From: an uncultured bacterium
GTDB lineage: Bacteria > Bacteroidota > Bacteroidia > Bacteroidales > Bacteroidaceae
NCBI GenBank assembly: GCA_905216025.1
Contig: CAJMSE010000005.1
Coordinates: 62,001 to 126,000, forward strand
Length of the DNA stretch: 64,000 nt
Direction: 5' to 3'
A model generated the notes under the pieces. It saw only the letters and a list, made by a program, of their open reading frames with translations, ran no database searches and was not told where the DNA came from. The position numbers were made by a program, and so were the translations under genes. Of this stretch, positions 1-11,500 are shown piece by piece. Within the stretch, counting starts at the first letter, position 1. Every line of letters starts with the position of its first letter.

Positions 1-2780
1 ACTTCGACGTGGAGAATGCCACCGACGAAGACTATGCCTCGCTGCTCTCGGTGAACGTCGAGGATATCCAGAGCATCACCGTGCTCAAGGACGTTGCCTC
101 TACGGCCATCTGGGGTTCGCGCGGTGCGAACGGTGTCATCGAAATCAAGACGAAGCGCGGTGCACGCGGCAAGACGAGGGTGAACTTCTCGTATAAGTTC
201 ACCGGCAGCTGGCAGCCGAAGGGCTACGAGCTGCTCGACGGAGACAGCTACACCATGCTTATGAAGGAAGAGCTCTACAACCCGAAGCAGGCGACCAACG
301 CCACGACGAACATCAACGAGCTGAACTACGTGCAGAGCTGGCCCGACTACGAGAACTGGAACAACAACACCGACTGGGTGGACAAGGTGACGCAGTTCGG
401 ACAGGGACACAGCTACAACCTCAACCTTGCCGGTGGTGGCTCGAAGGCAAACTTCCGCATCTCTGCAGGATACGACCATCAGACGGGTACGATTATCAAG
501 CAGACCCTCAACCGTTTCACCACCCGCCTTGCTCTCGACTACTTCGTGAGCGAGCGCATCAAGTTCATGACCACGTTCGCATTCACATATACGAACAACA
601 ACAAGAACTACAGCGACCTGCTCGGTATCGCACAGAAGCTCGCTCCGAACATGAGCGTATACCGTCAGAACGCATTGGGCGAGGACACGGGAGACTACTA
701 TATAATGAACCCCGCGTCGGGAAAGAACCCGTCGTCGTCGGAACTGAAGTCGGTGCGCGACCTCGGCAACCCCATTGCCATCGCAAACCTCGCCATGTCG
801 AAGGAAAACGTGTACCGCGTCAATCCCGACTTCCGCATCCAGTACGAGTTGCTGGGAACCGGTGAGGGAAAGAGCAGGCTCACATATAACGGAGGCGTGT
901 ATTTCGACATCTACGCAAATAGCTCTCCGACATTTGCCCCTGCCGAGCTCACGACGAACGCCATGGGCAACAACACCAGCTACAACAGGGCCTATAACCT
1001 CGAGAGCAACTCGCTGAACTTCACGTTCACGAACGACCTGACGTTCACCCCGTACTTCAAAAACGAGGACTGGACGGCAACGATGAAGTTCCGCTATCAG
1101 ATGATAACCGGCAACAGCAACCGCCAGTGGGAGACGGGATACCTCACACCGCCGGGAATAGAGATTCCGCCGGTCGGCATCCTGATTGACAAGGAGAACA
1201 ACAAGACGCAAACGGGAAGCTCCACGGGCAAGAACCGTGACCAGAACTGGAGCTACACCGGCCACTTCTCATACAAGAGCCGCTACTCGCTCGGACTGAC
1301 CCTGCGCGCAGACGGTAGCTCGAAGTTCGGACCGGACCACAAGTGGGCCTACTTCCCCAGCGTGTCCGCACGATGGAACATCATCGACGAGCCGTTCATG
1401 AAGCCGCTCCGCAAGGTGGTCTCGATGCTTGCCGTACGCCCGAGCTGGGGTATGTCGGGTAACGCGCCCTCGTCAGACCAGAGCTTCTTCGAGCTCTATC
1501 AGGACGGCTCTCAGTACGGCCGCCCGGGTTCGTCGCTGCCTACGATGAATCTCGTGCGCCTGAAGCTCGAAGACCTCAAGTGGGAGACGACGGTGGGTTA
1601 TAACCTCGGATTCAACCTCGGACTGTTTGACGACATGATCGAGGCCGAGTTCGAATACTACAAGAAGACCACCAAGGACCTTCTCATGAAAGATGTCCGC
1701 ATCCCCTCAACATCCGGTTACTCTACATTCGCATTTGCCAATGTCGGCGAGATGACCAACGAGGGATGGGAGTTGAACGTCAGCTTCAACAACATCGTAA
1801 AGACAGGAAAGTTCTCTTTGAGCGCCAACGTAAACGTGTCACAGAACTTCAACGAGATTACTGAGATGGACGAGAAGGTGCTCGCGTCGATAAACTCAGA
1901 ATGGACAAACGAGAACGGAAAGTATCTGAACCGCGTGCAGGTGGGCAACCCGCTCGGTTCTATCTACGGATACAGATATAAAGGAGTGTACAGCCACTCA
2001 TACGAGTATTTCATGAACTACAGGAACGAGCATCCCGAGCAGTTCCCGACGAACGCCTCGTTCGAGAACTGGATTAACGAGAAGCTCGCCTCGGGCGTCA
2101 CGGCACCTGTCGTACGCGATGCCAACGGCAAAGTGCTGATGAATGCAGACGGCACGCCGATGCACATGATATTCGACTACGACACCCGCCGCTATGAGTT
2201 CAAGGGCGGCGACGCAATCTATGAGGACGTCAACCACGACGGACAGATAAACAGCCTCGACGTCGTATACCTCGGCAACTCGATGCCTAAGGTGAACGGA
2301 GGTTTCGGATTCACGCTCCGTTACGACCGCCTGACGCTGCGCACCAACTTCAACTACCGCTTCGGAAACAAGGTAGTGAACTTCGCCCGCATGGAACTCG
2401 AGAAGATGTCTACGGCCAACAACCAGTGCGCGACGGTGAACTACCGCTGGCGCAAGGACGGCGACGTGACACCTATTCCGCGTGCCATCTACGGCGATAA
2501 CGTGGCCTTCAACTGGATGGGCTCGGACAGATACGTGGAGAACGGCTCGTTCGTACGTTTCCAGTATGTGCAGCTCACCTACGACATGCCCAAGAACATG
2601 ATAAAGAAGCTGGGCCTGAACAACTGCAAGATATATGCATCTGCCAACAACCTCTACTGCTGGACGAAGTACAGCGGCTCCGACCCGGAGCACTCGGCAA
2701 GCGGCTGGGGATTTGCCGAGGACAAGGCTAAGACACCGCGTGCCAAGTCGTTCACTATCGGTCTGAACGTGGGATTCTGA
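1..2780 (+). CDS. SusC/RagA-type TonB-dependent outer-membrane transporter, 5' truncated by window edge
   Basis: The reading frame is open from the first bases, so the signal peptide, carboxypeptidase-like domain and start of the plug lie outside the window. What remains (over 920 residues) begins in the plug domain with the SusC signature VLKDVASTAIWGSRGANGV and continues as a large beta-barrel ending in an aromatic residue (GLNVGF), as expected for a protein inserted by the BAM machinery. SusC proteins import oligosaccharides with energy from TonB-ExbBD. The SusD partner follows after 23 bp. The substrate cannot be read from the sequence; pectin-derived glycan is an inference from enzymes elsewhere in the window. 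Confidence 0.95.
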   Translation, partial: FDVENATDEDYASLLSVNVEDIQSITVLKDVASTAIWGSRGANGVIEIKTKRGARGKTRVNFSYKFTGSWQPKGYELLDGDSYTMLMKEELYNPKQATNATTNINELNYVQSWPDYENWNNNTDWVDKVTQFGQGHSYNLNLAGGGSKANFRISAGYDHQTGTIIKQTLNRFTTRLALDYFVSERIKFMTTFAFTYTNNNKNYSDLLGIAQKLAPNMSVYRQNALGEDTGDYYIMNPASGKNPSSSELKSVRDLGNPIAIANLAMSKENVYRVNPDFRIQYELLGTGEGKSRLTYNGGVYFDIYANSSPTFAPAELTTNAMGNNTSYNRAYNLESNSLNFTFTNDLTFTPYFKNEDWTATMKFRYQMITGNSNRQWETGYLTPPGIEIPPVGILIDKENNKTQTGSSTGKNRDQNWSYTGHFSYKSRYSLGLTLRADGSSKFGPDHKWAYFPSVSARWNIIDEPFMKPLRKVVSMLAVRPSWGMSGNAPSSDQSFFELYQDGSQYGRPGSSLPTMNLVRLKLEDLKWETTVGYNLGFNLGLFDDMIEAEFEYYKKTTKDLLMKDVRIPSTSGYSTFAFANVGEMTNEGWELNVSFNNIVKTGKFSLSANVNVSQNFNEITEMDEKVLASINSEWTNENGKYLNRVQVGNPLGSIYGYRYKGVYSHSYEYFMNYRNEHPEQFPTNASFENWINEKLASGVTAPVVRDANGKVLMNADGTPMHMIFDYDTRRYEFKGGDAIYEDVNHDGQINSLDVVYLGNSMPKVNGGFGFTLRYDRLTLRTNFNYRFGNKVVNFARMELEKMSTANNQCATVNYRWRKDGDVTPIPRAIYGDNVAFNWMGSDRYVENGSFVRFQYVQLTYDMPKNMIKKLGLNNCKIYASANNLYCWTKYSGSDPEHSASGWGFAEDKAKTPRAKSFTIGLNVGF

Positions 2781-2803
2781 TGAAATCATGAACATTAATA
2801 AAG

Positions 2804-4621
2804 ATGAAGACAATGAAAAAATATATGTTATTCGTGTTGTCCGGCCTTCTCACCACATCATGTATCGACACAATGGTGTTTCCGGATGACGTGAAGGTAG
2901 CCGAAGACATGTGGCAGACAAAGGAAGATGTCTCTGCCATGGTGGCCAGTGCCTATAAGGCAATGAGTGATGAGGCCGTGATTGAGCGCTGTATCGTTTG
3001 GGGCGGCTTCCGATCGGAAGAACTGAACCCCATCAGCGGAACATTCGGCGGCAACAAGGATAACCTCACGAAGGAGAATTCTCTTAAAGATATCAAAGCC
3101 GGAAACATGACCCAGACCAACTGGTATGCAAACTGGGCCGCGTTCTACTCGGTAATCAACAAGTGCAACCTCGTGCTGGAACGTGCTCCCGAGGTAATCA
3201 ACATCGACCCTGCATACACCGAGGGTACGCTGAATACCGACCGCTCGCAGATGCTGGCACTGCGCTCGCTCTGCTATTTCTATTTGGTGCGCGCATTCCG
3301 CGATGTCCCCGTGACCTCACGTGCATACACGTCGAGCACGCAGGAGTATGAGATACCGCAGCAGGCACCGCTCACCGTGCTCGACAAGTGCGTTGCCGAC
3401 CTGGAGGAAGCTATGAAGACGCCGCTCTCTCCTTCCGGATTTACAGACTGGCGCCGCGTGGGCTACTTCAACAAGGAAAGCATCGCCGCCCTGCTGGCAG
3501 ACGTATACCTGTGGAGGGCGTCGATGACGCACAACCAGGCAGACTACCAGAAATGTGTGGAATACTGCGATGTGGTTCTTGCTTCGAAGAAGCAGATTTA
3601 TTCTCCAGAAAGCGGCAACTGGCCTACCTTCGGGCAGAGGAAGTGGCCGAACCTCATCTACAACGGCTCTCAGCTGTATAACTATATTTTCGTATTCCCA
3701 AATCAGCAGACTAACAGCGTGGTCTCAGCAGAGAGCATACTCGAACTGCAGCTGGATGGAAGGAACACCAGCAACACCGGCCTGCGCAATTGCTACTGGT
3801 CGTATGACGGAAGGACGAGCTCGACAGGTCTTATGCGGGCCATGCTTACATTCCAGTCGATTGGAGATGTGTTCGTTTCAGAGAAGGATTACAGATACTA
3901 TGAGTGCTGCTACGACATAAAGGCTACCGACAAGACGGAGCTGGATGTGTTCAAGATGGTATCTCCGAGCGGTGCCGGAAACAGCGACAACAGCAGTTCG
4001 ATGAAGGTGCCTACGGGAGGTTTAGGAAGAGATTTCACAAATGTGAACCAGAACTGGATTGTCTACCGCCTGTCAGACGTCATGCTGATGAAGGCCGAGG
4101 CCCTCGTGCAGCTGGCTCCGGATGCAGAGGTGCTGGCCGGTGACGATGAGGTGGCAGAGGAGGATAACAAGCTGCTTCAGGCTTTCCTGCTTGTCAATGA
4201 GGTGAACAAGCGCTCCATTGCCAAGGACCCGCTTGAGGATGCCGACACCCTCAAGCTGTCCGCCTACAACACAAAGGCAGACATGGAAGAGCTCGTGCTG
4301 GCTGAGCGCTTCCGCGAACTGTGCTTCGAGGGCAAGCGTTTCTTCGACCTCGTGCGCTACAGCTACCGCCATGTAGAAGGCATACAGCCCGACAAGATAC
4401 TTGCCGAGATCGGTGAAGACCCCAAGGCCATGGTGCCCAACTATCAGGAAATGATGACCAAGATGACGAGGGGCATGAGCGAGGGAAGCACCGCTGCCGT
4501 GGCAAAGATGCGCACGGAGCCTTACCTGTATTTCCCGGTGCTGGAGAGCGAGCTTAACGCGAACTTCTCACTGAAGCAGAACCCTGCATACAAGAAGAAC
4601 GACTCCTATGTGAAAAACTAA
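2804..4621 (+). CDS. SusD/RagB-family surface glycan-binding lipoprotein
   Basis: A 605-residue protein with a lipoprotein signal: hydrophobic segment at residues 7-18 and acceptor Cys20 (LLTTSC). The SusD fold is visible in the TPR-like stretch LRSLCYFYLVRAFRDVP (about residues 151-167) and the C-terminal helix LAERFRELCFEGKRFFDLVRY (about 503-523). SusD caps the SusC barrel and captures glycans at the cell surface. It sits 23 bp after susC and 15 bp before the next gene, so it is co-transcribed. Starts at Met1 and Met4 are both possible. Family assignment is firm; the ligand is unknown. Confidence 0.94.
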   Translation: MKTMKKYMLFVLSGLLTTSCIDTMVFPDDVKVAEDMWQTKEDVSAMVASAYKAMSDEAVIERCIVWGGFRSEELNPISGTFGGNKDNLTKENSLKDIKAGNMTQTNWYANWAAFYSVINKCNLVLERAPEVINIDPAYTEGTLNTDRSQMLALRSLCYFYLVRAFRDVPVTSRAYTSSTQEYEIPQQAPLTVLDKCVADLEEAMKTPLSPSGFTDWRRVGYFNKESIAALLADVYLWRASMTHNQADYQKCVEYCDVVLASKKQIYSPESGNWPTFGQRKWPNLIYNGSQLYNYIFVFPNQQTNSVVSAESILELQLDGRNTSNTGLRNCYWSYDGRTSSTGLMRAMLTFQSIGDVFVSEKDYRYYECCYDIKATDKTELDVFKMVSPSGAGNSDNSSSMKVPTGGLGRDFTNVNQNWIVYRLSDVMLMKAEALVQLAPDAEVLAGDDEVAEEDNKLLQAFLLVNEVNKRSIAKDPLEDADTLKLSAYNTKADMEELVLAERFRELCFEGKRFFDLVRYSYRHVEGIQPDKILAEIGEDPKAMVPNYQEMMTKMTRGMSEGSTAAVAKMRTEPYLYFPVLESELNANFSLKQNPAYKKNDSYVKN

Positions 4622-4636
4622 TAATGATAAGCGATT

Positions 4637-6760
4637 ATGAAGATAAACATATTTAAATCATTGCTGAAGTCTGCGGGGATGCTGCTTGTTCCTGCGTGCA
4701 TTGCAGTGTCGTCGTGCAGTGAAGATATCGACGAGTCCAACCTCTATACATTCACAGGACAGACCATCGAGGACTTCCTCGTGGCAAACGACTCGGCATT
4801 CAGCAGTTTCAACTATATATTGACACGGTCAGGATACGACCGTATCCTCAGCTCATACGGTAGCGGTAACGGAGAGTATTACACCTGTTTCGCTCCCAAC
4901 AACGCGGCCGTTGCAAAGTATGTCAACGACCTTTACAACGACACCGTCGATGCAAAGATTCCTCATAACGGCATGACGGAGAACTCACTGGAGGGACTTA
5001 CCGACAGCCTCTGCCTCGACATCACCCTCTATCATATTGCGGGAACGAAGATTCTCACCACCGACATGGGGTCGAACGGCATACGAAGCCTGCTGGGCCG
5101 AATGATAATCACCGGTACGCGTGCCACAGACGGTCTTACCGTGCTGAACGAGAAGGCCGCCATCATCGGCCGCGACAACGAGGTGGTCAACGGCGTGGTG
5201 CATGTGATAGACAGCGTCATACCGCGTTCCAACCGTACGGTGGTCAAGGAGCTTGACCTGAGTGAGGACTTCTCCATCTTCAACCAGGCTCTCAAGCTGA
5301 CCGGTCTTGCCGACAGCCTGCTGCTCACAGACGACAAGGTGCTTACCGCAGAGCCTCCTGCACCGGTGAACGACTATTACACTCCGACAACGTGTAAGCG
5401 CGGCTTCACCGTCTTTGCAGAGACTAACGATGTGCTTGCCACCTATGGAATAAAGACCATCGACGACCTCATCGCCAAGACCCGCGAGTGGTACGGCAAG
5501 GCCGCCGAGAGGCCGAAGAGCAGGACCCAGGGCTGGTATGACTGGTACCGTAACAACAACTGCAAGGTAAGTACGGGCACAGACTATACGAGCGAGTTCA
5601 ACACGCTCAACATGTTCGTGCGCTACCATGTGCTGAAGGCCGCAGTGGCAAAGGACGTTCTTGCATGGGATCACAACATACATACCGGTCACGGATATAA
5701 CGGCGATGCATACGACTATTACGAGACGATGCTTCCCAAGACGCTTCTCAAGACCTGGAAGATAAAGAAGACCGGCAAGATATATATAAATAGGTATATA
5801 GAGAACAACACCCTGACAGACGGTCCGGAGACCCTCGGCAGCGAATCGATGCACAAGGAGATATTCCCCGGATGCGAGATTAACACCTCTGGCGTAATCT
5901 CTCCGCTTGACGGATATATCTATCCGATAGACAAGGTGCTCCTTTACGACTCGCAGGTGCCGCAGGGCGTGCTGAACGAGCGTATCCGCGTGGATGCCCT
6001 CACTATGCTGCCGGAGATTTGCTCAAACGGATTCCGCGGCATGCGCACCAACGAGCTGACGTCTCTCAACGGCGGTAAGAGCGCAGGACGTATCCGTTTC
6101 CCGATAGATTACTTTGACAATGTGGTGGTCTTCAACGGCAATAACACCCAGATAGACATGAACGTTGTCGCTGCTCCCGGTGCGAGAGACTACACCCTCT
6201 ACAGGGGCGACTCGTTCCAGGGCATGGGAATCTTCGACTTCGCAATCAAGCTGCCGCCCGTTCCGGATGGTGTATATGAGCTCCGTATCAACCTCGACTG
6301 TATGATGCACGGCACCATGCTCCAGTATTACATCAGCGAGGACGGTCCCGACATGTCGACTTTTGAGCCGTTGGACATTCCTCTCGACATGCGTATACAG
6401 CAGGGAGACTTCCAAGATCCGCGAGTAATAGAGATGGGTTGCGAGAATATTCTGGATAATACGACAGAGGCTTATGCAGACAAGGGACTTGCATCGGATA
6501 AGATAATGCGTACCCACAAGTATATGCGCGGTCCGCTGTCATGCTGGCGCGAGACCCCGGGAGAGAACATCTCACGCTACGTGCTCCACCAGCTCCGCCG
6601 CATCCTCGACACCCGTACGTTCGAGCAGAAGGACTACTGGCTCAGGCTCAAGACCGTGCTCGACGATGGAAATAGGGAGCGTAAGTTCCAGATCGACTAT
6701 ATCGAGCTTGTGCCGGTAGGCGTGGCTCAGAACGAACGCTATCTGGAAGATATGTATTAA
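4637..6760 (+). CDS. Fasciclin (FAS1)-domain surface lipoprotein
   Basis: A 707-residue lipoprotein (lipobox AVSSC with Cys27). Residues about 40-200 read as a FAS1 domain: IEDFLVANDSAFSSFNYIL, then YTCFAPNNAAV, then LYHIAGTKILTTDM, and the closing NGVVHVIDSVI. A second FAS1-like segment follows at about 205-440 (FSIFNQALKLTGL, GFTVFAETNDV, NMFVRYHVLK, DGYIYPIDKVL). The C-terminal third (about 480-707) is unassigned and probably beta-rich. FAS1 domains mediate adhesion or ligand binding. Its place between two SusC/D pairs suggests an accessory surface glycan-binding protein in the role of SusE/F, which is inference. Confidence 0.85.
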   Translation: MKINIFKSLLKSAGMLLVPACIAVSSCSEDIDESNLYTFTGQTIEDFLVANDSAFSSFNYILTRSGYDRILSSYGSGNGEYYTCFAPNNAAVAKYVNDLYNDTVDAKIPHNGMTENSLEGLTDSLCLDITLYHIAGTKILTTDMGSNGIRSLLGRMIITGTRATDGLTVLNEKAAIIGRDNEVVNGVVHVIDSVIPRSNRTVVKELDLSEDFSIFNQALKLTGLADSLLLTDDKVLTAEPPAPVNDYYTPTTCKRGFTVFAETNDVLATYGIKTIDDLIAKTREWYGKAAERPKSRTQGWYDWYRNNNCKVSTGTDYTSEFNTLNMFVRYHVLKAAVAKDVLAWDHNIHTGHGYNGDAYDYYETMLPKTLLKTWKIKKTGKIYINRYIENNTLTDGPETLGSESMHKEIFPGCEINTSGVISPLDGYIYPIDKVLLYDSQVPQGVLNERIRVDALTMLPEICSNGFRGMRTNELTSLNGGKSAGRIRFPIDYFDNVVVFNGNNTQIDMNVVAAPGARDYTLYRGDSFQGMGIFDFAIKLPPVPDGVYELRINLDCMMHGTMLQYYISEDGPDMSTFEPLDIPLDMRIQQGDFQDPRVIEMGCENILDNTTEAYADKGLASDKIMRTHKYMRGPLSCWRETPGENISRYVLHQLRRILDTRTFEQKDYWLRLKTVLDDGNRERKFQIDYIELVPVGVAQNERYLEDMY

Positions 6761-6781
6761 TCCTTTCCTTAACACGACAAA

Positions 6782-8536
6782 ATGAAATATTGTATGAGAC
6801 GAAATAAATTTATATACGGCATGATGGCGGCAACAGCATTGCTTGCCGCATCATGCACAGACTTCGATGACTATAATGAAGCCTACACGTCAGGTTCTCC
6901 GGAGAGCACGAAGACCATCTGGGAGAACATCGCTGCACGTGAAGACCTGTCTCAGTTCGCAGCCCTGCTGAAGAGGGGAGGCTACGACAAGGTGCTGTCA
7001 AGCCCGAGCTTTGTCACCGTATGGGCTCCGAAAAACGGCACATACGACTACGACTCGCTGATGAACAAGGTCGACAGCGTCACGCTTGTGGAGCGGTTCA
7101 TAAGAAACCATATTGCCAACTACAACTACAATGCAACCGGTGAGCAGAAGCGCGTGCGCCTTCTCAGCGGCAAGGCGTATGTCCTTGACGGCGGAAACTT
7201 CGGTTCGCTGAAGATGGCTTCCGACGGGATGAACATCCCCGGCATTAACGGAATACTGCACGTGCTGGAGAACGGAATGGCTGCATTCCAGCCGAACATA
7301 TATGAATATGTGATAGAGTCGGCCGGCGACAGTCTCTCTTCATACTTCAAGAAATATGAGAAACCGTATTTTGACGAGAGTCAGAGTGTGGTAGGTCCTA
7401 TCAATGAGTTCGGAGAGCAGACATACAGCGACTCCGTGATAGTTCAGATAAACGAGCTTATCGCCAACCACTATACCGGTAGCAGGGGACTTCTCAATGC
7501 CTCGCTCAGCGATGAGGACAGCCTCTACACCATGATTGTGCCTACGGATGCGGCTTACAAGGCCACATACGAGAAGATACGCAGTTACTACAGGTATCCG
7601 GCAAACGGTAATATGAAGTATAAGCCCATCACAGTCAATGGTCTGGGAGCGGATCAGACCGTCGTTGTGAGCTCGGAATACACTTCCGACTCGCTCGCTC
7701 GCCAGACTCTTGCCGGCTCGCTGATATACAGCCATAGCGACGGATACAACGGCTGGTGGACGACAGGCAGCACGGCATCGCCCGATGTCGACGCTAATGA
7801 TACCATCCGTACGTCGCTCCGCCGCAAGTTCTCCAACGGTACAGAGATAACCACGACCTATACGTCTGGCCGTGAGCTCGCCATGAGCAACGGTTATGTC
7901 CGCATTGCAGACAGTCTGGCGCTGCATCCGTGGGACTCATGGGCTCCTGAACAGGAAGTGGATATCTTCTCGGAAAGATCCGAAGACCGTTATGTCACGA
8001 GTGCCGGTATCACGAGCGTAGCCGTGAGAGAGACAGCCTTTGATACCAGTATAGGCGACTACATACCAAGATATCTTGAGCTTTCGCCCGTGAGCGACTA
8101 CTCGCAGCCCGATGCTTATTTCAAGCTTTCCGGCATAAAGTCTACGGCATATAACGTCTACATCACATTGCTGCCGGCCAATATCACGAAGGTAGAGTCG
8201 GAGGAGAACCGGAAACAGGAACAGCTGACCCGCTTCTCGGCAGAAATAGGCTATCTCGATGAAAAGGGAAATACTGCCGTGTTTAACTTCAAGGACGCGG
8301 AGGGACATGACTATCTCCTTACCGACTCGGCAAATCTCGGCAAGATCGACACCTTCCTTATCGGACGCATGGACTTCCCTTACTCCTATGCAACGACGAA
8401 CGCATCTCCTTATCTGCGCGTGAGAATCAACCGCGGATATAGCAGTACGCGAACCCAGTATAGCCAGTATTTCCGTATCGGAGGTATTATTCTCCGTCCG
8501 GTGGAATATGATGAATACTTAAAAAATGAAGAATGA
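6782..8536 (+). CDS. Second fasciclin (FAS1)-like surface lipoprotein
   Basis: A 584-residue lipoprotein with Cys25 as acceptor (LLAASC). Met5 (at 6794) is an alternative start that gives a cleaner signal peptide. An N-terminal FAS1-like domain (about 45-165) shows LSQFAALLKRGGYDKVL, FVTVWAPKNGTYD, VERFIRNHIANY and NGILHVLEN. The remaining part includes a second FAS1-like stretch (ESAGDSLSSYFKKYEK, YTMIVPTDAAYK) and a beta-rich C-terminal region. It is probably a paralogue of the preceding gene, 21 bp upstream, and overlaps the downstream susC by 4 bp, so all are one operon. A role in surface binding of polysaccharide is inferred. Confidence 0.8.
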   Translation: MKYCMRRNKFIYGMMAATALLAASCTDFDDYNEAYTSGSPESTKTIWENIAAREDLSQFAALLKRGGYDKVLSSPSFVTVWAPKNGTYDYDSLMNKVDSVTLVERFIRNHIANYNYNATGEQKRVRLLSGKAYVLDGGNFGSLKMASDGMNIPGINGILHVLENGMAAFQPNIYEYVIESAGDSLSSYFKKYEKPYFDESQSVVGPINEFGEQTYSDSVIVQINELIANHYTGSRGLLNASLSDEDSLYTMIVPTDAAYKATYEKIRSYYRYPANGNMKYKPITVNGLGADQTVVVSSEYTSDSLARQTLAGSLIYSHSDGYNGWWTTGSTASPDVDANDTIRTSLRRKFSNGTEITTTYTSGRELAMSNGYVRIADSLALHPWDSWAPEQEVDIFSERSEDRYVTSAGITSVAVRETAFDTSIGDYIPRYLELSPVSDYSQPDAYFKLSGIKSTAYNVYITLLPANITKVESEENRKQEQLTRFSAEIGYLDEKGNTAVFNFKDAEGHDYLLTDSANLGKIDTFLIGRMDFPYSYATTNASPYLRVRINRGYSSTRTQYSQYFRIGGIILRPVEYDEYLKNEE

Positions 8537-11500
8537 TTATGAAGAGCATTATATATAATATCCAGAAGTCGTTTCAGAGAAACGCTCTCTGCCTCCTTGC
8601 CGTAGGCTTGACGGTGCCTGCGCTTGCTCAGGACGACCTCACAGACGAAGACGTGACACACGCTCCCAAGCGTCCGAAGGTAGAGCAGGAGAAATATCAA
8701 CTGGCGACAGTGAAGGGACGAATCCTCGATGAGACCTCAAAGAAGCCGCTCGGCGGCATACAGGTGAAGGCTCTCGGCAACAGCCGCTACACCGCAATGT
8801 CAGACGATGACGGTACGTTCACCATCAAGGTGCCGGTGTTCACGAGGTCGCTCTATGTCTATGCACAGGAATTCTCTGCGCAGCAGGTCGGAATAAACCC
8901 GGCGAGCGACAAGGAGGTGACCGTCTATATGCTTAGCGACAAGTTCCGTCCTATGTATGATGATGCCACCAACATCACAGCCTCGCGCGGCTTCACTGCC
9001 GCCGGCGGCCACAGCTATACCATCGACACTGAGATTGAGGAGCGCCTCTCGGGCGACCTCCGCTCGATACAGCGTTCGGGAAGCCTCGGCATAGGAAACA
9101 ACGTCTTCATCCGCGGTATCAACTCAATCAACGCCAACAGCCAGCCCCTCGTCATTGTAGACGGTGTGGAGATGGACATGCAGCTCAGCCGCGAGATGCT
9201 TCACAGCGGCAACGTGAACAACATGCTGGCCAATGTGATGCCTTCAGACATAGAGAAGGTGACGGTGCTGAAGAATGCGACGGCACTCTACGGCGCACGC
9301 GGAGGTAACGGTGTCATCCTTATCGACACCAAGCGCGGCCACAGCATGGCCACCCGCATCGACGCGAACCTCTCCGTCGGGCTCAGTCTCGTGCCCCGTC
9401 TCCAGACCATGATGAATGCGTCTCAGTACCGCAACTACGTCACCGAGATGATAGGAACGATGAGCGGCCTGCCGCAGAACATGCCGACGCTGAACTTCCT
9501 CAACGACGATCCCAACGGATACTACTATCACACGTATCATAACGATTTCGACTGGCAGGACGAGGTATACCAGACGGCTCTCACCCAGAACTACAGCATC
9601 AACGTGCAGGGTGGCGACGACGTCGGCATGTATAACCTCTCCGTGGGCTATGTTGACGGCGAGAGCACGGCCAAGGGAAATGACTACAACAGGATGAACG
9701 TGCGTTTCAATACCGATATCGACATTCTGAGAAACCTCAGGACGAAGTTCAACATGTCTATCTCGCGTACGACGACCAACACGCAGAACGACGGAGTGCA
9801 GGAAGACTTCACCAAGGCAACCCCGACGTCTCCCACGTTCCTTGCCGCCATCAAGTCGCCGCTGCTCAACCCCTATCAGTACAGTGCCCACACGGGCGGT
9901 TTCACAGACCTGCTCAGTGAGGCCGACGACCTGTTCGACGCATTGGGCTCAGGCTATTCGCTGGCCAACCCTATTGCCATACTGGCCAAGGCCGAGGGTG
10001 TGAACCGCAACTACACCGAGAATACATACTTCCAGGCCATGCTCGCTCCGACGCTGAAGCTGGGCAAGGACTGGTCCATCACCGAGTCGTTCAGCTACGT
10101 CCTGAACCGTAACTCACAGCGTTACACACGTCCGAGTACCGGTGTCCCGGGCTTCATGCTCAACAACCTCGGCCTGGTGTACAACCAGTTCTCAACCCTT
10201 TTCTCAAACGAGAACAACATAATGAGCGATACCCGTGTGGATTTCTCGCACATCTTCGGTTCGCATTCATTGACGGCCTTTGCCGGTTTCCGCTACAACT
10301 ACTTCTCGTTCGACAGCGATGCCATCGGCACTCAGTATACGACACGTCAGGACGACAAGAACCCGCATATTTCGGCCAGTCCGTCGGAGATTACCACTAC
10401 GGGCGGAGCCAACGACGTGTGGAAGCAGATTCAGTGGTACGGAAACGTCGACTATAACTATCAGAACCGCTATTTCCTGAGCCTCTCGCTGCTCGGTGAG
10501 GCCAACAGCCGCTTCGGTGTGGAGTGCGACGGTCTCGACATGTTCGGTGTCAAGTGGGAAATCTTCCCCAGCGTACAGGCCGGTTGGGTGGCCACGAACG
10601 AAAAGTGGTTCCCGAAGAATGCCGGTATCGACTACCTGCGCATCAATGCCGGATATGACATCAGCGGCAACGACGACATAATGAACACTGCTGCACGCAC
10701 CGTATATGCCATGACCAAGTACAACGGCTTCCCAGCAATGCAGCTGGTGAACATCGGTAACGACAAGATTCAGAGCGAGAAGACCCATAAGTTCAATGTC
10801 GGTTTCCAGAGCTACCTGTTCCACAACCGCATCGGTGTCAGCTTCGACTATTACATCCACAAGACCACCAACCTGCTGACGATGAAGTCGTTTAGCGACC
10901 CGATAGCCGGAATCAACCGCTATTGGACCAACGGCGGTGAGCTTCAGAACACCGGTTTCGAAGTCGCTGTCTCTGTCAAGCCCGTCGTTTCAAAGAACTG
11001 GAACGTGGAAATAGGTGCAAGCGTAGGCCACTACAAGAACGAGGTGACCAAGCTGCCCGACGGCGACTACACATCGTCTGTATACGGAAACGGCAATATC
11101 CTCACTTCCGTCGGCAATCCTGTGGCCCTGTTCTACGGCTATAAGACGGAAGGCGTCTTCGCCGACGAGGCTGCCGCCAAGGCCGCAAACCTCAAGATAG
11201 AGGACAATACTGGCCGCGAGATAGCCTTCCAGGCCGGCGACATGCACTTCGTGGATAAGGACGGCAACGGCATCATCAACGACAAGGACCGTTTCGTCAT
11301 CGGCGATCCGAACCCCGATATCTATGGAAACATCTTTGCCAATGTAAGTTGGAAGAACTTTACGCTGAGCATGAACTTCAACTACAGCCTCGGCAACGAC
11401 GTGTTCAACTATCAGCGCATGATACTCAACTCCGGCAGCAACTTCTACAACCAGCAGGTGGCCATGACTAACCACTGGCGCTATGAGGGCCAGGATACAG